DNA of 15,042 bases from an uncultured Bacteroidota bacterium. GTDB lineage: Bacteria > Bacteroidota > Bacteroidia > 2-12-FULL-35-15. The position numbers were made by a program, and so were the translations under genes. The stretch's first letter is position 1. The number at the start of each line of letters is the position of its first letter. A model generated the notes under the pieces. The model saw only the letters and a list, made by a program, of their open reading frames with translations, was not told the origin of the DNA and searched no databases. This document shows, piece by piece, positions 8,069 to 15,042 of this stretch. The stretch spans positions 1 to 15,042 of the forward strand of contig CAIRRW010000075.1 of the NCBI GenBank assembly GCA_903881065.1, written 5' to 3'.

Positions 8069-8451
8069 TTAGTATCCATTTACTCGTTTTACATTACAGA
8101 TTTGCTTTAAAACTCCATTTTAATTTTCATTCTATTCTTTCTTTAGATATTGCTATTCTAATTTCTTATTGCTCTTGAAACAGCTTGTGGCGAAAATAAT
8201 ATTTAAAGTTTATTTTTGCTCTTACCGCGATTTTTCGGCCGTAAAATAAATGATAAAACCTTTTAATAGAGAGTTCAGCCAACTTCTTCAATTTTACCTC
8301 CCTTTTTATCTATTTCTCAATAACGCCAAAATAGCCCCTAATAAACCTGCCGAAGACATTTTGATGTGAGTAAGGTGTATAGTGTCATTAATTTCCCCCC
8401 TCCCAAAACAGATGTTAAAATGCTAAATAAAGGCACAAATCAAAAACACCT
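8052..8451. other. non-coding stretch before the 21-nt repeat array
   Basis: No convincing gene on either strand. The sequence is AT-rich, with a pyrimidine-rich patch (about 8110-8180), a promoter-like box at 8211-8218, a C-rich tract (8395-8403) and an A-rich lead-in to the repeats. A GTG-initiated open frame begins at 8366 and runs to 8617 into the repeat, but it has no recognisable domain and its second half simply reads the repeat in one frame. Confidence 0.6.
8211..8218 (+). promoter_or_regulatory. orphan promoter-like -7 box (TATTTTTG)
   Basis: An exact TAnnTTTG match in gene-free sequence, pointing towards the repeat array about 235 nt downstream. No -33 element is seen at standard spacing. 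In AT-rich DNA such boxes occur by chance, so this is a candidate only. Confidence 0.25.
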
Positions 8452-8787
8452 CAAAAAAAACAGTTATGTGGTTGACCAAAGTCGTTTTCATGAACAAGAA
8501 AGTTGGTTTCATAAACAAGTAAGTTGTTCATTGAATCATCAAAGATATTCTGCTCAAAAGGAAAGCAATTGTTTGGAACAGGAAAGGTATTGTGCTCAAC
8601 CTGCCATCACCTGTTAGAAACCGGAAACAATTTCTTAGATACTACAAACGTATTCTTCGGAACAGGAAAGGTATCCTTTTGTACTACAAACGTCTTCATT
8701 GGAAAGGGAGAGTTGTTCTGCTCAATAGATAAGCTATTTTAAGGAACAGAAAAGCTATTGTTTGAAACACTAAAAGTACTTTGGCGG
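8452..8787 (+). repeat. degenerate 21-nt tandem repeat array, about 16 units
   Basis: Units repeat at exactly 21 nt with no insertion or deletion. The same AAG/AAA/AAC-like codon position recurs at 8458, 8479, 8500, 8521, 8542, 8563, 8584, then (as CAT, AAC, AAC) 8605, 8626, 8647, and on to 8773. The best-conserved units begin ACAGGAAAGGTATT (8578, and nearly again at 8662) and end in T-rich sequence plus GGA. Read in the frame of those codons the unit is a heptad close to T-G-K-V-F-F-G. That frame is open from 8515 to 8739 (possible TTG start at 8524) but has stops at 8473, 8491, 8512 and 8740, while recognisable units continue beyond the last stop. A neighbouring frame is open across the first half (8366-8617). 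There are no spacers, so this is not CRISPR. The function is unknown: a decayed heptad-repeat gene, a structured RNA or a phased protein-binding array are all possible. Confidence 0.85.
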
Positions 8788-8809
8788 AAGATTGACCTAT
8801 ATTGACTGA

Positions 8810-8851
8810 AAAATCAGACTTCGTGATTTTATTTTGTCATAATTGACAAAA
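8810..8851. promoter_or_regulatory. two adjacent inverted repeats after the array
   Basis: AAAATCA (8810-8816) pairs with TGATTTT (8824-8830) around a 7-nt loop and is followed by ATTTT, which could be a weak AT-rich terminator for a transcript of the array. Immediately after it, TTTTGTCA (8832-8839) and TGACAAAA (8844-8851) form a perfect 8-bp inverted repeat with a 4-nt centre. TGTCA-n4-TGACA symmetry of this kind is also typical of a dimeric regulator's operator. It lies about 255 nt before the first permease. Its role is inferred. Confidence 0.4.
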
Positions 8852-9046
8852 AGTAAAAAAAATATGTCAGGCTTGCAAATATGGTTTTTAGTTGATTATA
8901 ATAACTTTTGCAGGTGGTTTGCTTGATATGAGTTACTATAAATGGCGTTCAGATTTAAAACCTTGGTACCAGTGATTATAAAATAATAAACCAATAAACT
9001 AATGAGCCAATCACAAATTAATTTCCGCTTATTATCAAAACTTATC

Positions 9047-9054
9047 TATATTTG
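9047..9054 (+). promoter_or_regulatory. putative -7 promoter box (TATATTTG) for the first permease
   Basis: An exact TAnnTTTG match 52 nt before the ATG at 9107, predicting a leader of about 45-50 nt. A second, imperfect box (TAACTTTTG, one base too long) lies at 8902-8910. No clear -33 element is seen for either. The remaining stretch 8852-9106 is AT-rich with short AATACTTTATACTTAATACT-type iterations and no gene. Confidence 0.4.
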
Positions 9055-9106
9055 AAACGATTAAAAAATCTTAATACATAATACTTTATACTTAATACTA
9101 AATTAT

Positions 9107-10792
9107 ATGTCAATATTCAGAAAAAAATCGCTTGAAGCATTGCTCGCACACTCTGCAGAATCAGAAGGAGGATTAAAACGTACACTCGGCATGTGGTCGC
9201 TGGTAGCACTTGGTATAGGCGCTATTATAGGTGCCGGATTATTTGTCCGCACAGCAGCAGCTTCAGCCGAAGCAGCAGGTCCGGCAGTTACACTTTCATT
9301 TGTGGTAGCAGCTATCGGCTGCGCATTTGCAGGACTTTGTTATGCCGAATTTGCTTCCATGATTCCTATAGCAGGTAGCGCATATACTTATGCTTACGCC
9401 ACAATGGGCGAATTAATCGCATGGATAATCGGCTGGGCATTGATACTCGAATATGCACTAGGCGCAGCAACAGTTTCCATTGCCTGGAGCGAATATCTTA
9501 ATAAATTATTGGGCGGCGCAATACCATTTGAATGGTGCCATTCGCCATTCGAATCAAGCGTTACAGGAGTACACGGGTTCGTCAATCTTCCCGCATTATT
9601 TATCCTATTATTACTTACTTTATTATTGATAAAAGGAACGCAGGAATCAGCAGCAGTTAATGCAATAATCGTTTTCCTTAAAGTATCAATTGTATTAATA
9701 TTTATTGTACTTGGCTGGCAATTTATCAAACCTGAAAACCATACACCATATTTAATTCCGGAAGGTGTTGCTGGTCATACCGGCTTCTTCACTTGGGGGT
9801 GGGGTGGAGTATTGAAAGGTGCTGGAATAGTTTTCTTCGCCTTCATCGGCTTTGATGCAGTATCTACAGCTGCACAGGAAGCTAAAAATCCGAAACGCGA
9901 TATGCCGATAGGTATATTAGGTTCGCTGGTTGTCTGCACATTTTTATACATTGTATTCTCTCACGTACTCACCGGAGTAGCCAATTGGCAAGAGTTTGGC
10001 GACCCTGCTAAAGGAAAAGAAGCATCTGTTGCCTATGCAATTTCTACTTACATGCACGGTTACGGTTGGCTTGCAACAGCAGTTACAGTAGCTATTCTTG
10101 CAGGTTTCTCCTCAGTAATATTAGTAATGCTTATGGGACAAAGTCGTGTATTTTTCTCCATGTCGAACGATGGATTGCTTCCAAAAGTATTCTCCCATCT
10201 TCATCCTAAATTCCGTACACCATACAAATCAAACTTGATGTTATTTTTATTTGTAGGCATCTTCGGAGGATTTATTCCCGGAAGCATTGCAGGAGATTTA
10301 ACATCGATAGGAACTTTATTGGCTTTCGTTTTAGTATGTGCCGGCATCTGGATACTGCGCCGCAGCGACCCTAAAGCCGAACGTCCATTCAAAACACCTC
10401 TTGTTCCGTTGGTTCCAATATTAGGTATGGGAGTTTGTTCGTTAATGATTATTTCTTTAGACAGACTAACACAACAATCCGCATTAACGTGGATGCTTAT
10501 CGGGCTTGACGTGTACCTTATCTTCGGATTAAAAAACAGCGTGTTTAATCATGGCGAAGAATCACATCATAAATTCAGAGGACAGAAATCAGCATCGTTG
10601 GCAGGCATATTATGTGCATCATTTTTATTGATACTTAGTCTGCTCGATTATTATTTCAGGCACGTTGATTTTATGGCAAATCAGGTAGGAACACCGGTAC
10701 CATCAAAACCATGGTTCTTCCTTGCACTATCGCTTTTTCATCTTGGAATATTTGTTCTTAGCTGGATGAGAAAAAACAGAACAGGGTTGTAA
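9107..10792 (+). CDS. APC-superfamily amino-acid permease, CAT/YfnA type
   Basis: A cytoplasmic-membrane amino-acid transporter of the cationic amino acid transporter (CAT) branch. About 14 hydrophobic segments are visible; the last four (about 433-450, 460-478, 497-515, 534-553) form the C-terminal extension typical of CAT members and explain the 561-aa length. The first helix has the unwound substrate-binding motif GIGAIIGAGLFV (36-47). FFAFIGFDAVSTAAQEAKNP (243-262) and the GQSRVFFSMSNDGLLP loop (344-359) are CAT hallmarks. The substrate cannot be fixed from sequence; cationic, branched-chain or broad neutral amino acids are all possible. It is followed 24 nt after its stop by a strong terminator hairpin, so it probably ends its own transcript before the next permease. 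Confidence 0.9.
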   Translation: MSIFRKKSLEALLAHSAESEGGLKRTLGMWSLVALGIGAIIGAGLFVRTAAASAEAAGPAVTLSFVVAAIGCAFAGLCYAEFASMIPIAGSAYTYAYATMGELIAWIIGWALILEYALGAATVSIAWSEYLNKLLGGAIPFEWCHSPFESSVTGVHGFVNLPALFILLLLTLLLIKGTQESAAVNAIIVFLKVSIVLIFIVLGWQFIKPENHTPYLIPEGVAGHTGFFTWGWGGVLKGAGIVFFAFIGFDAVSTAAQEAKNPKRDMPIGILGSLVVCTFLYIVFSHVLTGVANWQEFGDPAKGKEASVAYAISTYMHGYGWLATAVTVAILAGFSSVILVMLMGQSRVFFSMSNDGLLPKVFSHLHPKFRTPYKSNLMLFLFVGIFGGFIPGSIAGDLTSIGTLLAFVLVCAGIWILRRSDPKAERPFKTPLVPLVPILGMGVCSLMIISLDRLTQQSALTWMLIGLDVYLIFGLKNSVFNHGEESHHKFRGQKSASLAGILCASFLLILSLLDYYFRHVDFMANQVGTPVPSKPWFFLALSLFHLGIFVLSWMRKNRTGL

Positions 10793-10816
10793 TTAATAAT
10801 AAATAAAACACAATAT

Positions 10817-10843
10817 AAAAGGACGGAACTAACCGTCCTTTTT
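10817..10843 (+). terminator. intrinsic terminator between the two permeases
   Basis: AAAAGGACGG (10817-10826) pairs with CCGTCCTTTT (10833-10842) around a 6-nt loop, and the T run extends to 10843. The stem has a GC-rich core and a classical shape. Only 18 nt separate it from the ATG of the next permease, leaving little room for a separate promoter downstream; partial read-through or attenuation is possible. Confidence 0.85.
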
Positions 10844-10861
10844 ATTTAAAGAAAGATATTT

Positions 10862-12304
10862 ATGCCTCATGAATTAAAACGTTCACTTGGATTAATAGAC
10901 GCAACAAGCATTGTAGCCGGTTCGATGATTGGCTCCGGAATATTTATCGTCAGCGCAAGCATGTCGCGCGCAGTAGGTTCTGCAGGTTATTTAATTTTAC
11001 TTTGGGTAATAACAGGAGTTATAACTATGATGGCAGCCCTTAGCTATGGCGAGCTTGCAGGCATGATGCCGAAAGCCGGAGGGCAGTTTGTTTATATCCA
11101 AAGAGCATTCGGCAATATGATTTCATTCCTTTATGGCTGGACAGTTTTCACGGTTATTCAAACAGGTGTTATTGCTGCAGTAGCGGTTGCCTTTGCAAAT
11201 TATACCGCAATATTTTTTCCTGAACTTCAAGGTCAAATCGTTTCCATTTCCAATGGCGCTTTTGTAATTACCTGGAAACAAATACTTGCAATCATCACCA
11301 TTTTACTCCTTACTTATTCGAATACGCGCGGCATTCGTAACGGAAAAATAATTCAGCTTGTATTTACTTCCACTAAATTAATTGCATTGTTTGCATTAAT
11401 AGTTTTGGGAATTGCAATGGCATTTAAAAGCAATACTCTTGCCGAAAATTTTAAAAACGCATGGGACGCAAGTACTACCACAGTTAATAAAGACGGCACT
11501 ATTAGCATTGCTCACCTTGCCGGTTTTGCATTGATTGGTGCAATGGGTTCAACAATTATCAACTCGCTTTTTTCTGCTGATGCCTGGAACAATGTTACAT
11601 TTATTGCAGGTGAAATAATTGAACCGAAGAAAAATATTCCTCGCAGTTTATTCTTGGGAACCTTTCTTGTTACCTTAATATATGTGCTTGCAAATGTTGC
11701 CTACCTTGCTTTATTGCCGCTAAAAGGAGACCCTACTGCACACAATGTGGCAGGCCAGGGAATACAATTTGCAACCAACGATAGAGTTGGAGCAAGTGCC
11801 GCTACAATGATTTTCGGAAACATTGCACTATATATTATGGCAGGTTTAATTATGGTTTCCACCTTCGGATGCAACAATGGATTGATATTATCAGGTGCGC
11901 GTGTGTATTATGCAATGGCAAAAGATAAATTGTTTTTGGCTAAAGCCGGAACATTAAATAAAAACGATGTGCCCGCTTTTGCATTATGGACACAGTGCGC
12001 TTGGGCTTGTGCACTGTGTCTTACAGGCACTTACAGCGACCTTGTAAATTATTCCACATTCGCATCCATGATATTTTATATTGTAACAATCACCGGACTT
12101 TTTGTATTACGCATAAAAGAACCTGATGTTGAACGACCTTACAAAGCATTTGGATACCCAATCATTCCTGCATTATATATTCTTGCAGCTTTGGCAATCT
12201 GCACCATACTTATTATTTACGACGGAAGAAATACAGGTTTCGGTTTAATCTGTGTGTTTACAGGCATCCCGGTTTATTATCTCACAAGAAAAAATACCAC
12301 TTAA
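10862..12304 (+). CDS. APC-superfamily amino-acid permease, LAT/SteT-like
   Basis: A 480-aa membrane transporter with about 12 helices, of the L-type/SteT-like branch (exchangers of neutral amino acids such as serine/threonine). Helix 1 has the unwound motif AGSMIGSGIFIV (19-30), followed by YGELAGMMPKAGGQFVYI (62-79), a conserved early loop. SADAWNNVTFIAGEIIEPKK (238-257) and SGARVYYAMAKDKLF (344-358) are the typical later signatures. It is shorter than the upstream permease because it lacks the extra C-terminal helices, and it belongs to a different subfamily, so the pair is not a recent duplication. The ATG at 10862 follows the terminator by 18 nt. The substrate is unresolved. Confidence 0.9.
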   Translation: MPHELKRSLGLIDATSIVAGSMIGSGIFIVSASMSRAVGSAGYLILLWVITGVITMMAALSYGELAGMMPKAGGQFVYIQRAFGNMISFLYGWTVFTVIQTGVIAAVAVAFANYTAIFFPELQGQIVSISNGAFVITWKQILAIITILLLTYSNTRGIRNGKIIQLVFTSTKLIALFALIVLGIAMAFKSNTLAENFKNAWDASTTTVNKDGTISIAHLAGFALIGAMGSTIINSLFSADAWNNVTFIAGEIIEPKKNIPRSLFLGTFLVTLIYVLANVAYLALLPLKGDPTAHNVAGQGIQFATNDRVGASAATMIFGNIALYIMAGLIMVSTFGCNNGLILSGARVYYAMAKDKLFLAKAGTLNKNDVPAFALWTQCAWACALCLTGTYSDLVNYSTFASMIFYIVTITGLFVLRIKEPDVERPYKAFGYPIIPALYILAALAICTILIIYDGRNTGFGLICVFTGIPVYYLTRKNTT

Positions 12305-12354
12305 TTAATCACATGTGCGGATTCGTAGATTCGTAATAAAACGTTATACGTACA

Positions 12355-13305
12355 ATGAAAAAATTTATCCGCGATTATTTAACTTTTCACAGAAGTGAAA
12401 AAAGAGGAATAGTAATTCTCTTATCACTAATCGTTATACTTATACTTTATCTCAACTTCTCTTATTTATTATTCCCTCAAGAGAAAATAGATTTCACTTC
12501 TTTCGAAAAACGAATTCAATCTTTCAGTGATTCTTTAAAACAACAAAATGATTCTTTGGATAATGAATCAAAGGAACAGAAACACTTTACATCTTATTCT
12601 AAGGAAGAAAAACCCCTTGGAATAAAAGGAGAACGGTTTTATTTTAATCCAAATAATCTACCCGACAAAGATTGGAAACGACTTGGGTTTAGTGATAAAC
12701 AAATTCATGTTTTTGATAATTACCAAGCTAAAGGCGGAAGGTTTCGCAGCAAGGCAGATGTGAAAAAGATGTATTGCATTAAAGAAGAAATGTATCTTTC
12801 TTTGGAACCTTATATTTCTATTCCCGATAAAAAAGCAGATACAACAAGTCGTAAGATTTATAAACGAGACACCTTAAAACCAGTAATCAAAACTCCGAAG
12901 TCCGAAATCATTCCAGTGGAATTAAATTCCGCTGATTCGCTATCTCTCATTAAAATCAGAGGGATAAAAGGGTTTTATGCAAAGAAAATAATTGAACGCC
13001 GGACAGAACTTGGCGGTTATACTCGCAAAGAACAATTAATGGAGTTATGGAAATTTGATCAGGAAAAATTTGATGGCATAGAAAAATATGTTTATGTAGA
13101 TGTTTCTAAAGTAAAAATGATAAATATCAATACCTGCACAGCAAAAGAATTAAAACATCCATACCTCAATTGGAACACAGTAAACGGAATAATAAGTTAT
13201 CGAGGAAAACATGGAAAGTTTAAAACAATTGATGACATAAAGAAAACAGATTTGGTAGATGAAGAAACTTACCGTAAAATTGCACCTTATTTAACAATCG
13301 AATAA
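12355..13305 (+). CDS. membrane-anchored protein with three helix-hairpin-helix repeats (ComEA-like)
   Basis: A basic N-terminus (MKKFIRDYLTFHRSEKRG) precedes a single membrane helix (about 19-38). By the positive-inside rule this leaves the rest outside the cytoplasm. A polar linker (45-95) follows, then three HhH modules related to ComEA/T2SK: about 96-155 (FNPNNLPDKDWKRLGF), 188-250 (VELNSADSLSLIKIRGI, KIIERRTELGGY) and 254-315 (ININTCTAKELKH, YRGKHGKFKTIDDI). HhH modules generally bind the DNA backbone without sequence specificity; ComEA-type proteins hold incoming DNA in the periplasm. The third module lacks the usual GIG-type hairpin residues. The stop overlaps the apt start (TAATG), implying translational coupling. 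DNA binding is inferred; such proteins are widely annotated in Bacteroidota only as HhH-containing. Confidence 0.85.
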   Translation: MKKFIRDYLTFHRSEKRGIVILLSLIVILILYLNFSYLLFPQEKIDFTSFEKRIQSFSDSLKQQNDSLDNESKEQKHFTSYSKEEKPLGIKGERFYFNPNNLPDKDWKRLGFSDKQIHVFDNYQAKGGRFRSKADVKKMYCIKEEMYLSLEPYISIPDKKADTTSRKIYKRDTLKPVIKTPKSEIIPVELNSADSLSLIKIRGIKGFYAKKIIERRTELGGYTRKEQLMELWKFDQEKFDGIEKYVYVDVSKVKMININTCTAKELKHPYLNWNTVNGIISYRGKHGKFKTIDDIKKTDLVDEETYRKIAPYLTIE

Positions 13306-13832
13306 TGCTTACAACTAAAATAAAATCGACAATCCGAGACGTAGCCGATTTTCCGAAACCTGGAATATTGTTTAAAGATATTACTCCAATATTTCATAAC
13401 CAGGAATTATGTAACGATATTATAACTGCTTTCGCAAATAATATTGATGAACGAAAAGTGGATGCTATAATAGGTGTGGAAAGTCGTGGTTTTTTATTCG
13501 GTTTTGCTTTGGCAAATAAATTAAACATCCCTTTTATATTAGTTCGCAAGGCAGGTAAACTTCCATATAGAACGATTTCTTACGAATATAACTTGGAATA
13601 CGGAAGTGCAAAAGTGGAGATGCAAGTCAACGAAATTAAACTAGGCTGGAACGTTGTTATTCATGATGATTTACTTGCTACCGGCGGGACTGCAGAAGCT
13701 GCTGCAAAATTGGTAGAAATGCAGGGAGGTAAAGTAGCGGGATTTGCATTTGTTGTTGAACTTGATTTTTTAAATGGCAGAGAGCGTCTTTCATCTTACT
13801 CCTCAAACATTAACAGCTTAGTTAATTACTAA
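13305..13832 (+). CDS. apt: adenine phosphoribosyltransferase
   Basis: A cytosolic purine-salvage enzyme that makes AMP and pyrophosphate from adenine and PRPP. The type-I phosphoribosyltransferase PRPP motif VVIHDDLLATGGTA is at 117-130, the adenine-site region IIGVESRGFLFG at 55-66, the flexible-loop stretch RKAGKLPYRT at 81-90, and the N-terminal IRDVADFPKPGILFKDITP (10-28) is diagnostic for Apt. The length of 175 aa is normal and no key residue is missing. The ATG at 13305 shares its A with the TAA of the HhH gene, so the two are co-translated from one mRNA. A bulged hairpin overlaps its stop codon. Confidence 0.96.
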   Translation: MLTTKIKSTIRDVADFPKPGILFKDITPIFHNQELCNDIITAFANNIDERKVDAIIGVESRGFLFGFALANKLNIPFILVRKAGKLPYRTISYEYNLEYGSAKVEMQVNEIKLGWNVVIHDDLLATGGTAEAAAKLVEMQGGKVAGFAFVVELDFLNGRERLSSYSSNINSLVNY

Positions 13833-13860
13833 TTTTGGCTGATTTATATCAGAAAATTAG
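13829..13860 (+). terminator. possible hairpin after apt
   Basis: CTAATTTT (13829-13836) pairs with AAAATTAG (13853-13860), and CTGAT (13839-13843) with ATCAG (13848-13852), giving a 13-bp AT-rich stem with a 2-nt GG bulge and a TTAT loop. It overlaps the apt stop codon. A pyrimidine-rich stretch follows but no clean T run, so it may be a weak terminator or an RNA 3' end. Confidence 0.35.
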
Positions 13861-13885
13861 TGCTCTCCTTTTCGGATTATTTTTA

Positions 13886-13893
13886 TATTTTTG
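13886..13893 (+). promoter_or_regulatory. putative -7 promoter box (TATTTTTG)
   Basis: An exact TAnnTTTG match 20 nt before the ATG at 13914, which would give a short leader of about 12-18 nt. No -33 element is clear at standard spacing. Together with the hairpin at 13829-13860 it suggests that the dehydrogenase is transcribed separately from apt. Confidence 0.45.
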
Positions 13894-13913
13894 TCGCCTT
13901 ATAAAAAAACAAT

Positions 13914-15042
13914 ATGGATTTTAGTATTACAGAAAATCAGCGAATGATTGCTGACATGATTAAGAAATTTGGTGCAGACCATATCCGTCCAAAGATGATG
14001 GAATGGGATGAAGCTCAAACATTCCCAATAGAAGTGTTTAAAAAACTTGGAGAGCTAGGCTTGATGGGCGTTTTGGTACCTCATGAATATGGCGGTTCAG
14101 GCTTTTCATACACTGAATATGTAACTGCAATAGTTGAATTGTCTAAAATTTGTGGATCTATAGGTTTATCCATGGCTGCCCACAATTCATTATGTACAGG
14201 TCATATTCTTGCTTTTGGCAATGAAGAACAAAAGAAAAAATATCTTCCTAAGCTTGCAACTGCAGAGTGGATAGGTGCTTGGGGATTAACTGAAACCGGA
14301 ACAGGTTCAGATTCTGGCGGGATGAATACTACTGCCACTAAAGACGGAGATTATTTTGTACTTAACGGCTCGAAAAATTTTATTACACATGCTATCAGCG
14401 GTAATGTTGCCGTTGTAATTGCACGTACCGGCGCAAAAGGTGATTCTCATGGAATGTCTGCTTTTATTATTGAAAAAGGCACACCAGGATTCAAATCCGG
14501 TAAAAAAGAAAACAAGCTTGGAATGCGAGCATCTGAAACAGCCGAATTAATATTTGATAATTGTCGAGTACATAAAGACCAAATGATGGGCAAAGAAGGA
14601 GATGGTTTTGTGCAGGCAATGAAAGTTTTGGATGGCGGACGTATTTCCATTGCTGCATTATCTGTCGGTATTGCTCGCGGTGCATTCGATTGTGCCTTGA
14701 AATATTCCAAAGAAAGAGAACAGTTTGGTAAGCCAATATCACAATTTCAGGCAATTGCCTTTAAATTAGCTGATATGGCAACTGAGATTGAAGCTGCTGA
14801 ATTATTGACTTTATTAGCTGCCGATAGAAAAAACAAAGGGTTAAAAATGACCAAAGAAGGTGCTTTTGCAAAATATTATGCTTCAGAAGTTGCTTGTCGC
14901 GTTTCAAATGAAGCAGTTCAGATATTTGGCGGATATGGTTATACGAAAGATTTCCCTGCTGAAAAATATTACCGTGATTGTAAACTTTGCACAATAGGAG
15001 AAGGGACTTCAGAGATACAAAAGCTGGTGATTTCAAGAGAAA
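13914..15042 (+). CDS. short-chain (butyryl-CoA-type) acyl-CoA dehydrogenase, 3' end cut by window
   Basis: A FAD-dependent acyl-CoA dehydrogenase that puts a 2,3-double bond into an acyl-CoA, most like the short-chain/butyryl-CoA group. Reading from ATG 13914 gives 376 codons with no stop before the window edge; the family is usually about 380, so only a few residues are missing. It starts MDFSITENQRMIADMI. The FAD/substrate stretch WGLTETGTGSDSGGM is at 123-137, followed by KLGMRASETAELIFDN (201-216), REQFGKPISQFQAIAFKLADM (268-288), QIFGGYGYTKDFP (336-348) and GEGTSEIQ with the catalytic base Glu363. All expected residues are present. It differs clearly from the GcdH-type enzyme at 5199-6377 (no RSTASVQSS or THDIH motifs). 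The exact chain-length preference cannot be read from sequence. Confidence 0.93.
   Translation, partial: MDFSITENQRMIADMIKKFGADHIRPKMMEWDEAQTFPIEVFKKLGELGLMGVLVPHEYGGSGFSYTEYVTAIVELSKICGSIGLSMAAHNSLCTGHILAFGNEEQKKKYLPKLATAEWIGAWGLTETGTGSDSGGMNTTATKDGDYFVLNGSKNFITHAISGNVAVVIARTGAKGDSHGMSAFIIEKGTPGFKSGKKENKLGMRASETAELIFDNCRVHKDQMMGKEGDGFVQAMKVLDGGRISIAALSVGIARGAFDCALKYSKEREQFGKPISQFQAIAFKLADMATEIEAAELLTLLAADRKNKGLKMTKEGAFAKYYASEVACRVSNEAVQIFGGYGYTKDFPAEKYYRDCKLCTIGEGTSEIQKLVISRE

Noticed and set aside
8366..8617. GTG-initiated 83-codon open frame running into the repeat array
   Set aside because: No recognisable domain or supported start signal, and the second half is simply the repeat read in one frame; kept as part of the repeat description rather than as a gene.
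8452..8787. CRISPR array
   Set aside because: The units are contiguous, 21 nt long and degenerate, with no unique spacers between conserved repeats and no cas genes nearby.
9394..9729. 111-codon open frame on the minus strand inside the first permease
   Set aside because: It lies entirely antisense to a well-conserved membrane transporter gene and shows no domain of its own.
9107..12304. Recent tandem duplication of a permease gene
   Set aside because: The two proteins belong to different APC subfamilies, differ in length (561 and 480 aa) and share only general family motifs.
14447..15036. Three minus-strand open frames at the right edge
   Set aside because: They are antisense to the plus-strand acyl-CoA dehydrogenase, whose translation shows all family motifs through to the window edge.
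5199..15042. The two acyl-CoA dehydrogenases as copies of one gene or flanks of a transposed block
   Set aside because: Their active-site motifs differ (GcdH type versus butyryl-CoA type), they lie on opposite strands, and there are no terminal repeats or transposase between them.

Overview
The window looks like a chromosomal segment of a Bacteroidota bacterium (Sphingobacteriales/Chitinophagales-like, low to moderate GC). The evidence is an RprX/RprY-type two-component pair, a YbiT-type ABC-F protein with a divergent second nucleotide site, a membrane-anchored triple helix-hairpin-helix protein next to apt, weak or absent Shine-Dalgarno sequences, and TAnnTTTG boxes (the Bacteroidota -7 promoter element) in front of several genes. 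There is no phage, transposase, CRISPR array or rRNA. Most of the window is housekeeping sequence.

Layout. Positions 1-233 are non-coding, with an imperfect direct repeat at the left edge and a promoter box. Positions 234-4211 carry a compact same-strand cluster: an ABC-F translation factor (ybiT-like), a sensor histidine kinase (rprX-like) and its OmpR-family response regulator (rprY-like). A tRNA-Arg(CCU) follows at 4235-4306, with one acceptor-stem mismatch. A VIT1/CCC1-family iron/manganese transporter (4375-5076) then converges, across a shared bidirectional terminator, on a minus-strand glutaryl-CoA-dehydrogenase-type acyl-CoA dehydrogenase (5199-6377). A secreted lytic transglycosylase with a cysteine cluster and C-terminal TPRs (6633-8051) diverges from it.

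Positions 8052-9106 are a 1.05-kb gene-poor stretch and the most unusual part of the window. It contains about 16 degenerate tandem units of exactly 21 nt (about 8452-8787) with no indels. In one frame the units read as a heptad repeat close to T-G-K-V-F-F-G, interrupted by a few stop codons. Small inverted repeats follow the array, and a promoter-like box lies upstream of it.

Positions 9107-12304 hold two tandem APC-superfamily amino-acid permeases of different subfamilies (CAT/YfnA-like, then LAT/SteT-like), separated by a clear intrinsic-terminator hairpin. Positions 12355-13832 hold the HhH protein and adenine phosphoribosyltransferase, overlapping by one base (TAATG). The window ends inside a short-chain (butyryl-CoA-type) acyl-CoA dehydrogenase (13914 to the right edge), truncated by about a handful of codons.

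The genes suggest amino-acid uptake and catabolism: the permeases could feed a lysine/tryptophan route through glutaryl-CoA to crotonyl-CoA, and the second dehydrogenase works at the neighbouring butyryl-CoA/crotonyl-CoA step. This link is inferred from family assignment only; the genes are not one operon.
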